Positions 57,078-64,000 of a stretch of DNA of 64,000 nucleotides are shown here, piece by piece (the stretch's first letter is position 1; every line of letters starts with the position of its first letter). The translations under genes were made by a program, and so were the position numbers. A model generated the notes under the pieces. It did not search any database. It had not been told where the DNA came from and worked only from the letters and a program-made list of their open reading frames with translations. The stretch is taken from NCBI RefSeq assembly GCF_002127265.1, contig NZ_NFUU01000001.1, forward strand, positions 1,868,040 to 1,932,039, given 5' to 3'. Source of the stretch: Hydrogenophaga sp. IBVHS1 (GTDB lineage: Bacteria; Pseudomonadota; Gammaproteobacteria; Burkholderiales; Burkholderiaceae_C).

Positions 57078-57431
57078 ATGTCTGTGCGCGATCCCTCTTC
57101 CATCACCAGCTGGCACGCCCATGTGTACTTCGGAGCAGACACGCGTGACGCCGCCTGGGCCTTGCGCGAAGTCATCACCACCGAGCTCGGGGCGCGCGTG
57201 CAGGTTGGGCGATTCCATGAAAAGCCGGTCGGCCCACATCCCGCGTGGACGTTTCAGGTGGCCTTCGACGCCTCGGAGTTTGCCTTCGTTGCCGGCTGGC
57301 TCACGCTCAACCACGGCGCGCTGGATGTGCTCATCCACCCCAACACGGGTGATGCGCTGAGCGACCACCGGGACGGCGCGCTCTGGCTGGGCAAGTCCTA
57401 TTCGCTGATTCTGGAAGCGCTGGTCGACTGA
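57078..57431 (+). CDS. DOPA 4,5-dioxygenase family protein
   Basis: A 117-residue member of the PF08883 family. Histidine-bearing segments are SWHAHVYFGADTRDAAWALR, VGRFHEKPVGPHPAW and LTLNHGALDVLIHPNTGD followed by DHRDGALWLG; the three His-containing motifs are the expected iron ligands. Fungal and plant relatives cleave the DOPA ring; the bacterial substrate is not known. Its 3' end overlaps that of the convergent flavoprotein gene by 34 bases. Confidence 0.88.
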   Translation: MSVRDPSSITSWHAHVYFGADTRDAAWALREVITTELGARVQVGRFHEKPVGPHPAWTFQVAFDASEFAFVAGWLTLNHGALDVLIHPNTGDALSDHRDGALWLGKSYSLILEALVD

Positions 57432-58672
57432 ATTGCCGCGCGCAGGTGGGCCACCACGCCCTTGCCCGCTCGCACTCCACTGGCCAGGCAGGCCGTGAGC
57501 AGATAGCCGCCGGTGGGCGCTTCCCAGTCCAGCATTTCCCCAGCGCAGAACAGGCCGGGACGCGCTCGCGCCATGAGCGAGTCGTCCAGCGCGCTCCACA
57601 CCACACCGCCTGCGCTGCTGATGGCTTCATCGATGGGACGTGGGCGCACCAGTGTGATGGGCAGAGCCTTCAGTAACACCGCCAGCCGTGCTGGATCGTG
57701 CAGCGTGGCCTTGTCCACCCGCTCGTTGACGATCGCCATCTTGATGCCCTCCAGAGCGAGCCGACTTTTGAGGTGGCTGGAGAGGCTTCGCGAGCCGCGC
57801 GGGTGCGACACCTGGGCCAGCACCTGATCAGCACTTCGGTCGGGCAGCAGGTCGAGTTCAAAGGTGGCTCGCCCTGTGCGTTCGATCTCGTCGCGCAGCA
57901 GGCTGGACGCGGCGTAGATCAGGCTGCCTTCAACACCGGTAGCCGTCGCCACGAACTCGCCCTTGCGCAGGAATACATGTCCCGCGGCATCGACGACGTG
58001 AATGGCGACGGACTTGAAGGGTTGGCCCGCAAACCGCTCGACGAAGTAAGGGGACCAGCCATTGACCACATCAAAGCCGCAGTTGCTCGGCCGCAGCGGC
58101 GCCACGTCGATGCCGGCGGTCTGAAGCTGGTGCACCCAGGCGCCATCAGAGCCCAGACGAGCCCAGCTTGCACCGCCCAGCGCCAGCACGGTCGCCCGGG
58201 CATGGACGCGCAAGCCACCCTGGAGGGTTTCAAAGTGGAGCCTGCCACCGGCATCCCAGCCCTTCCAGCGGTGGCGCATGTGAAAGCTCACGGGCACACC
58301 GCCGTCTGATGGATGACGGAGGCGATGCAGCCAGGCGCGCAGCAGGGGTGCGGCCTTCATGTCGGTGGGAAACACGCGCTGCGAACTGCCCACGAAGGTG
58401 TCGCTGCCCAACCCCGCAGCCCATCCGCGCACCGCCTGCGGACCGAATACCTCGAGCAGCGGGCGCAGGCGCTCTGCCTCGGCACCATAGCGGCCCACAA
58501 ATGCACCAAAAGATTCGGCGTGTGTGAGGTTCATGCCGCCCTTGCCAGCCAGCAGGAACTTGCGCCCCACCGAGGGCATGGCGTCAAACAGATGCACAAC
58601 CAGACCGGCGCGGGACATCACCTCGGCGGCCATGAGGCCTGCAGGCCCACCGCCCACAACGGCCACATCCAT
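57398..58672 (-). CDS. HI0933/BaiN-family NAD(P)/FAD-dependent flavoprotein
   Basis: A 424-residue flavoprotein. FAD-binding motif VAVVGGGPAGLMAAEVMSRA at the start, the HI0933 signature VGRKFLLAGKGGMNLTHAE, and the second FAD contact GLFCAGEMLDWEAPTGGYLL near the end. Members act as flavin reductases or on bile-acid-like compounds; the role here is not clear. The start at 58672 (MDVAVVGG) is chosen by the Rossmann motif; the open frame to 58978 overlaps the helicase gene. It lies 14 bases after the helicase stop. Confidence 0.92.
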   Translation of the reverse strand: MDVAVVGGGPAGLMAAEVMSRAGLVVHLFDAMPSVGRKFLLAGKGGMNLTHAESFGAFVGRYGAEAERLRPLLEVFGPQAVRGWAAGLGSDTFVGSSQRVFPTDMKAAPLLRAWLHRLRHPSDGGVPVSFHMRHRWKGWDAGGRLHFETLQGGLRVHARATVLALGGASWARLGSDGAWVHQLQTAGIDVAPLRPSNCGFDVVNGWSPYFVERFAGQPFKSVAIHVVDAAGHVFLRKGEFVATATGVEGSLIYAASSLLRDEIERTGRATFELDLLPDRSADQVLAQVSHPRGSRSLSSHLKSRLALEGIKMAIVNERVDKATLHDPARLAVLLKALPITLVRPRPIDEAISSAGGVVWSALDDSLMARARPGLFCAGEMLDWEAPTGGYLLTACLASGVRAGKGVVAHLRAAIQSTSASRISE

Positions 58673-58686
58673 GTTTATTTCAGTGT

Positions 58687-61600
58687 TCAAGAGGCATCCG
58701 TATCGGCCAGCACTTCGATGAGCCGGCCCTGCGCGTTGATGAAAGCCAGCCGCACTGTATCGCCCGGGCGCGCCGCGGCCATGGCGACGCGGTAGCGCTT
58801 CATCTGCGCGAGCAACTCGGGCTGACGTTCGGGGTGGACAGCGCTCTTGTGGTCCAGCACCCACCATTCGCCGCTGTCGCGGCGGCGCACCAGTCGATCC
58901 AGCCGCCAGAGCGCGCCTTGGTGGAACAGCTCGACTTCGTTGCCCCAGTGGTCGAGCAGATCGGCATCCCATGCCCACGCCGCCTCGCCCTGGACGATGC
59001 GGATTGCCATGGCCAGCGCATCGCGGGCTTGCGACGCATCCAGTTCGAATTCACGCGCCACGGCATGAGTGTGATCGTCGTTCCAGTTGAAGGCGCCGGC
59101 AGGTGTGGGTCGCCATTGCAGCAGCCGGTGCAGCGCCAGGCCAACGCGGGTGGCCGTGTCGTTCACGGAGAGTTCGACAGGCGCCGGCGACTTGGGCGAC
59201 TCCACGGCCAGGGCGGGCAGGCGCGGCAGCGTGAAGGGCAGGTCTTGCAGCTGCGCCGCCACCGATCGGTGGTCGGCTTCGGGCGCGTCCAGGGGTTGGG
59301 CGAGCGGCTGCAGACGCTGGTACCACGTGGCAGAGGCTTCACGCCGGTGCGGCTCGAAACTGGAAATGACCAGCCGGGATTCGGCCCGCGTGATCGCTAC
59401 GTACAGCGCGTTGAGTTCCTCCAGCGAGCGCGCCTGCTGTTCGATGGCCAATGCCCCGGCTGCACAAGCGGGTGGGTTTTTCTCGCTGGCGAGGAACACA
59501 AAACGACGTGGCACCGCTTCTTCGCCGGGCCAGTCCACCAGCACGCCCATGCTCTCGGGCCGCGAGCCGCCGGTGTCGGTGTCGAGCAGCAGCACGGTGT
59601 GGGCCTCCAGGCCCTTGGCGCCGTGGATGGTGAGCAGGCGCACCGCGCCGGGCGTGTGCAACGGTGTCGCCCGAATGCCGCCGGCCTTGAGGGCACGCAC
59701 CAGCCGGTACGGTGTTAGGAACCGCCCGCCCTCCAGGGCAAGCGATTGCCCTAGCAAATCGCGCAACTGCGCCAGCACAGCCGGGCGCTGAGCGGCTGGA
59801 ACAGTCTGTGCAAAGCGCGCGAGCAGGTCGCCATGGTCGTAGATGGCGGAGAGGGCGTCGTGCGGTGGCAGTTCGTTGACCCACTTCTGGTAAGTCGCCA
59901 GGCGCAGCGCTGCGTCCTGCAGTCGTTCATGCTGTGAGTCGTTCTGCGCCAGAGTGCGTTGCTCATCGGGGCTCAGGCTCCCGAAGCGCTGCAGAACAAC
60001 CCACCAGGACAACCGCGCCGCCGAGGTCCCATCGACCAGGCGCGGAGGCGCCCAGAGAAGCCGAAGGCGCGCCAGTTGTGCCAGGTCGTCATCGCTGAAA
60101 AGAAACAGCGGAGACTTGAGCGCGCGCGCCAGGCTCAGGTCGTGCCCATTCGAAACCAGGGCGTCGAGCAGTGCGATGACGTCCTGCACCGCAGGGGCAT
60201 CGCCGAGCTCCAGTTTCTCGGGCTGCTCGCTGGCGATGCCGCGCTCGCGCAGGGCCTCGAACATCCAGGCCAGCCGCTCGCGACGACGCGACAGCACCAT
60301 GATTTGATCCGGCGCGACACGGCCGGAGGCGATCTCGGTGGCCACCCAGTTGGCCGCCTGGCGAGCTTCCAGCGCAGACATGGTTTCGTCCGGGAGCACG
60401 CGCGGCGTGACCAGGCTGTCACGCCATTCGCCCAAGTCGCCTGCGCCCTCTTCGCGTTCTCGCAAGCTGCGCGGCAACTGCGGCAGGCAGAGCACGGCAC
60501 CATCCCCCATGCTCTCGGTGGTGTGGGCGCGAAAGTCGCTGCCGTATTCACCAGCCTGCACGGCGGCGGCCATGGCCTGGTTGAGCACATCCACCACGGC
60601 AGGAGCGCAGCGGCGGGTGTGGTCACAACTGAGCAGCACGCCCGCGAGTCCTTCAAGCACGAAGGCTTGAGCCGCCTTGAACACTTGCGGCTCGGCGCGG
60701 CGAAAACGGTAGATGGATTGTTTGGGATCGCCCACCAGGAACACGCAGGGCGCATCGCCCGAGCCGGCCCCGGCGTACGCGGAAAGCCAGCCGTAAAGCG
60801 TCTGCCACTGCAGCGGGTTGGTGTCCTGAAACTCGTCGATGAGCACGTGGCGCACGCGTGCGTCCAGCCGCTGCTGCAGCCAGCCGGAGAGCTCCGCGTC
60901 GCCCAGCAGGCGCCGCGCTGCACCTTCCACATCGTTCATGTCAACCCAGCCGCGTTCGCGCTTGAGTTCGGCAAAGCTGGCCAGCAGCACGCGCGTCAGG
61001 CGCGCCATGCGCTGGTGGTGTTGCCAGGCTGCCTGCTGGGCATGCGCCGCTTGCGCGCGCATCGCCAGATCCTGCGCGATCCGCACGGCTTCAATGCCGA
61101 CGATTTTCTCGCCAAACTTTCGCGCCTCGCCCTTCTGGGTGAGCAAGGCCTCGAGCGCCAGGTCTGCATTGGCGTCGTCCAGCGCTCTGGCCAGCTCGAC
61201 ACCCTTGGCGGCGAAGGTGACCGCGCTGGCACGAGCCAGCGCCTGAGCCGCCTCGCGGAGCAAGGTCCCGGCGCGGGCGTCGCGCACCAGCCACTGCAGG
61301 GGATCGTCGAATCCGGCGAATTCAGGGAACAGCGCGGCCACGGTTTCCACCGACGTCTCGACCACGCCCGCCGCATCGGCGAGCGCGAATTCCACCCTCT
61401 TCTGAAGCGCCTTCTTCAAGGCATTTGCAGTCTGAGAGCGGCCGTGCTGCGCCACGCTGTCCACGAAATCTTGCCGGTCGGGTGGGCTTGCGACGAGCGC
61501 CGCATAAAAACGGGGCCACACCTGCGCCACCGCTTTTTCGTCGTCCTCCAGCAGCTCGTATTGAACCGGCAGGTGCAGCTCCTGCAACACGCTCAGTGGC

Positions 61601-62028
61601 GCGCCGCGCAGCAAGGCCGCGAACCAGCCGTGAAAGGTTCGCACCTGCACGGTACGGCCTTGCGCGAGCACCCGGGCGTGCAGGCCGCGCGCCTCGCTGG
61701 CGCGCCGCAACGCATCGCTCTCGCTCAAACCGCGCGAGCGCAGTTCGGCGGCGAGTTGCATATCAGAAAGGGTTGCCCAGCGGCGAAGCTCGGAATCCAG
61801 CCGGTCGCGCATTTCGCCAGCGGCCTTGCGGGTGAAGGTGATGGCCAGAATGTCCTGTGCTGCGCAGCCGTCCAGCAGCGCGCGAAGAATGCGAGAGACC
61901 AGCATCCAGGTCTTGCCAGCGCCGGCACAAGCCTCTACCGCCACGCTTCGCGCAGGATCGCAAGCCAGCGCGTAGAAATCTTCGCGGCTGGTGAGGGCGC
62001 CATTCAAGCGGTAGGCGGCGGCTTTCAT
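58687..62028 (-). CDS. UvrD/AddA-like helicase-nuclease subunit
   Basis: A 1113-residue superfamily 1 helicase with a C-terminal nuclease. Motifs in order: Walker A EACAGAGKTWMLVSR, Ia LAITFTRKAAGEM, II VLIDEFQDTNPLQW, III LVGDPKQSIYRFRRAEP, V LLTIHGAKGLEAHTVLLL, VI LYVAITRAESRLVIS; the C-terminal PD-(D/E)XK core reads WWVLDHKSAVHPE. With the next gene it forms an AddAB-like pair that processes double-strand breaks in place of, or besides, RecBCD. The start at 62028 overlaps the upstream stop by four bases. Its frame also holds an ATG at 62055. Confidence 0.93.
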   Translation of the reverse strand: MKAAAYRLNGALTSREDFYALACDPARSVAVEACAGAGKTWMLVSRILRALLDGCAAQDILAITFTRKAAGEMRDRLDSELRRWATLSDMQLAAELRSRGLSESDALRRASEARGLHARVLAQGRTVQVRTFHGWFAALLRGAPLSVLQELHLPVQYELLEDDEKAVAQVWPRFYAALVASPPDRQDFVDSVAQHGRSQTANALKKALQKRVEFALADAAGVVETSVETVAALFPEFAGFDDPLQWLVRDARAGTLLREAAQALARASAVTFAAKGVELARALDDANADLALEALLTQKGEARKFGEKIVGIEAVRIAQDLAMRAQAAHAQQAAWQHHQRMARLTRVLLASFAELKRERGWVDMNDVEGAARRLLGDAELSGWLQQRLDARVRHVLIDEFQDTNPLQWQTLYGWLSAYAGAGSGDAPCVFLVGDPKQSIYRFRRAEPQVFKAAQAFVLEGLAGVLLSCDHTRRCAPAVVDVLNQAMAAAVQAGEYGSDFRAHTTESMGDGAVLCLPQLPRSLREREEGAGDLGEWRDSLVTPRVLPDETMSALEARQAANWVATEIASGRVAPDQIMVLSRRRERLAWMFEALRERGIASEQPEKLELGDAPAVQDVIALLDALVSNGHDLSLARALKSPLFLFSDDDLAQLARLRLLWAPPRLVDGTSAARLSWWVVLQRFGSLSPDEQRTLAQNDSQHERLQDAALRLATYQKWVNELPPHDALSAIYDHGDLLARFAQTVPAAQRPAVLAQLRDLLGQSLALEGGRFLTPYRLVRALKAGGIRATPLHTPGAVRLLTIHGAKGLEAHTVLLLDTDTGGSRPESMGVLVDWPGEEAVPRRFVFLASEKNPPACAAGALAIEQQARSLEELNALYVAITRAESRLVISSFEPHRREASATWYQRLQPLAQPLDAPEADHRSVAAQLQDLPFTLPRLPALAVESPKSPAPVELSVNDTATRVGLALHRLLQWRPTPAGAFNWNDDHTHAVAREFELDASQARDALAMAIRIVQGEAAWAWDADLLDHWGNEVELFHQGALWRLDRLVRRRDSGEWWVLDHKSAVHPERQPELLAQMKRYRVAMAAARPGDTVRLAFINAQGRLIEVLADTDAS

Positions 62029-64000
62029 GCGGCCTCCCAGAAGTCCTTGCGGCAAAGACCGCGCGCCGCACAGTGCTCGCAGACATTTCCTTCACCCAGT
62101 GCCGGCATCGGCGATCCTGCGGCCACGCGCGCCAGGTCGCGCACCAGACCTTCGCGCAGGCGTTCACGGGCCATCAGCACCTCGGGCTGTTCGATCAGCC
62201 GCGTGGGCGCATCCCTGGCGCTGTCGCCACGCTTGTCGGAAATGCTGAGGTAAGCGGCGCGCAGGTTTTCGTCGGGCAGCAGCGCAGCGTAGAACGCCAG
62301 TTGCGTGTCTTCCAGCGGCTGCTTGACGCGGCCCAGGGTCTTGTCGCGGGCTTCGGTCTTGTAGTCGATCACAAAGGGAATCGGGCCTTCGGGGCTGTCC
62401 TGGTGATCCACACGATCGAGCTTGCCGAACAAGGCCCACGGCCCGGCGCTGGCCCGAAGCTCGGCCTCTGCCTCAATGAATCGTGGTCCTGGCTGGCCGT
62501 CGCTGGCCTCGAAGCCTGCGAGCCACTCCAGATAACCATCGCGCAGGGCCGGCCATACCGCCTGGTAGGGCAGGAAGCCGGCACCCCCCTCGCCCGCGTT
62601 CAGGCCCATGGCCGCAGCCGTTTCATCTGCCAGACGGTTCAGCGCGGCGCGGTCCGCATCTCGCCCGGGGCGGGCGTCGCCGCGCTGTTCATGGAAGGCT
62701 CGCAGAACGGCGTGCAACCAGTTGCCCATGTCGCGCTGGTCGGGTTCGGCTTCGAGTTCGGCGGCCTCCACCAGTCGCAGCTGGCGCAACGCGAAGAAGC
62801 GGTAGGGGCAGTCGCGCAAATCCTGGTAGGCGCTGGCCGAGAGCGATTCTGGCAATACGTCGCGCGCGGAAGGACTTGGGCGGGCCGGCACTTGTGTTTG
62901 CAATGCCCGCTGCTCGCGAGGATCGGCCGCCGCCGACCCATCCAGTGCCTGCACCCAGGCGCTGGGCAGCACCGACTCGCCCCGCTCCTGCGTGCGCCAC
63001 AGCAGGTCGAGCTCAGGCATTGCCAGCGTGGACTGCCAGGAGCTGAGGGCCGCCAGCGCGATGGCCTCGCGCGAGGGCAGGCCCAGCAACGCTCGCTGTG
63101 CGGTGGTCCAGTCTCCAGGCGGCTCTGGGCTCGGACTCAGGTGCAGTTCGTCACAGCCCGGCACCACAGTGGCCGCGAATTCCCGGCCGAGCAACTGCGC
63201 CATCGGCAGCACGACCACGGCAGAAGCACCCTCGCTGGAGGGCGTGAAGCTCGCGCCTTCCAGCACCTCGCGCACCCAGCTCGTGAATGCCGCCAGCGAC
63301 AACCGCGCGCCGCTACGCGTTCGTGTGCCAGGCGCTTCAAAGGCCTCGGACAAACCGGCAAGCTCGTTCGCCGCGCCATCGCCCAGGCGCAACACCCGGA
63401 GCATCTGCTGACCCGCCGGGTCGGCCATCAACACATCCCATTGGCCCACCGCACGCAGCGCAGCCGCCACATCGGCCAGCCAGGTGGTCAACGGCCGCCC
63501 CGCCTGCAAGCTTTCCAGCAAAGGCGCCAGGCCCTCGGGCAAAGCGGCGGCCAATCGTCGGCTGCCGAGCGCCTCCTTCCAGCGCGAGACGCCCAGCTCT
63601 CGTGCGAGTTGTTCCAGCGACTGCACCGCGATATCTGGCCAGTGCCTGACCTGCTTGAGCACATCCAGCACGTCGTCCATGGAAGCCCGGGCATCTGCCG
63701 CCCGCAACAGGCTCATGAGGACAGCCGCAGCGTGTGTGGTTGAAAGCTTCCAGCCGGTTTCGTCGCGCACCGAGAGACCGGCGCCATTCAACATGGCACT
63801 GACGCGGCGCGTGAGCAGGCGATCGTTGGCCACCAGGGCCACCGGCGCCAGACCCGCGTTGACTCGCGCGATCACACAGGCGGCGGCGCGCTGGGCTTCG
63901 TCCTCGGCGTCGCCGCAGGCATGCATGCGCGGCGCCGTCGTCCTATTTGAGGACTCATAGAACTCAAGAAAGGGCAGCACCAGAGCCCGCGTTTCCCAAT
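62025..64000 (-). CDS. AddB-like PD-(D/E)XK nuclease, probable DNA repair protein (5' end outside window)
   Basis: At least 657 residues are visible, and the frame is open to the right edge, so the start is missing. The C-terminal nuclease has PFVIDYKTEARDKTLG with the catalytic Asp and Lys, and cysteines (CPYRFF at about residue 420 of the visible part, then VCEHCAARGLCRKDFW) positioned like the iron-sulfur cluster of AddB. The N-terminal part resembles an inactivated helicase (VALVANDRLLTRRVSAML). It matches what is called TIGR03623 'probable DNA repair protein' in Betaproteobacteria, and is translationally coupled to the helicase gene (ATGA). Confidence 0.88.
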   Translation of the reverse strand, partial: WETRALVLPFLEFYESSNRTTAPRMHACGDAEDEAQRAAACVIARVNAGLAPVALVANDRLLTRRVSAMLNGAGLSVRDETGWKLSTTHAAAVLMSLLRAADARASMDDVLDVLKQVRHWPDIAVQSLEQLARELGVSRWKEALGSRRLAAALPEGLAPLLESLQAGRPLTTWLADVAAALRAVGQWDVLMADPAGQQMLRVLRLGDGAANELAGLSEAFEAPGTRTRSGARLSLAAFTSWVREVLEGASFTPSSEGASAVVVLPMAQLLGREFAATVVPGCDELHLSPSPEPPGDWTTAQRALLGLPSREAIALAALSSWQSTLAMPELDLLWRTQERGESVLPSAWVQALDGSAAADPREQRALQTQVPARPSPSARDVLPESLSASAYQDLRDCPYRFFALRQLRLVEAAELEAEPDQRDMGNWLHAVLRAFHEQRGDARPGRDADRAALNRLADETAAAMGLNAGEGGAGFLPYQAVWPALRDGYLEWLAGFEASDGQPGPRFIEAEAELRASAGPWALFGKLDRVDHQDSPEGPIPFVIDYKTEARDKTLGRVKQPLEDTQLAFYAALLPDENLRAAYLSISDKRGDSARDAPTRLIEQPEVLMARERLREGLVRDLARVAAGSPMPALGEGNVCEHCAARGLCRKDFWEAA

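Overview
The window looks like chromosomal DNA of a betaproteobacterium, most probably of the Comamonadaceae (a Hydrogenophaga/Acidovorax-like genome). The signs are the high G+C, Bug-family solute receptors, a DUF4148 protein, the ilvBHC-pssA-leuA order, and the gloB/yafS-like/rnhA neighbourhood. The assignment is inference from gene content, not from a marker-gene comparison. Almost everything is tightly packed core or catabolic sequence. The only clearly accessory stretch is the left 1.86 kb.

Layout. 1-1862: the right end of an IS3-family element, which cuts off the end of a small membrane-protein gene, followed by a trypsin-like protease gene, in visibly more A/T-rich DNA. 1863-15686: a catabolic region. 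A beta-lactamase-fold hydrolase and a nitronate monooxygenase-like gene lie next to a tightly coupled minus-strand operon (SDR, Bug receptor, two acyl-CoA dehydrogenases, second Bug receptor, enoyl-CoA hydratase, MaoC-type hydratase, ADP-forming acyl-CoA synthetase). It is divergent from a Cys-less thiolase, a DUF35 partner and an FCD/GntR regulator, with a FadR-like palindrome in the shared promoter. 15683-18437: VanZ-like protein, the two N-degron aminoacyltransferases Aat and Bpt, and an IclR regulator. 18459-25994: a PBP7-type endopeptidase and the branched-chain amino acid block ilvB-ilvH-ilvC-pssA-leuA, with a leader peptide and attenuator in front of leuA.

26239-31000: RDD protein, diacylglycerol kinase, LOG-type hydrolase, PII protein, asparaginase and NAD synthetase. 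30988-34223: a FemAB-like protein followed by three bactofilins interleaved with two single-pass membrane proteins, probably a cell-envelope/cytoskeleton operon. 34228-37140: soluble and membrane pyrophosphatases back to back. 37184-41796: TetR with a palindromic operator and a ferritin-like hydrolase, then moaA-mobA-moeA for molybdenum cofactor. 41840-46117: RND pump and adaptor. 46252-50555: rnhA, a methyltransferase, gloB, mltD and a DUF4148 protein.

50558-56390: an orphan ABC-type receptor, MAPEG protein, recR, ybaB, dnaX (with an A9 slippery site that predicts a short gamma form), a PurM-family protein and the 4.5S SRP RNA. 56473-64000: a lipoprotein, a DOPA-dioxygenase-like protein, an HI0933-type flavoprotein and an AddAB-like helicase/nuclease pair that runs off the right edge.

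No CRISPR array, tRNA or rRNA was seen. The points most worth a second look are the igr-like catabolic operon with a Cys-less thiolase, the leuA leader peptide with competing hairpins, the dnaX frameshift site, the triple-bactofilin operon and the truncated protease/membrane-protein pair.
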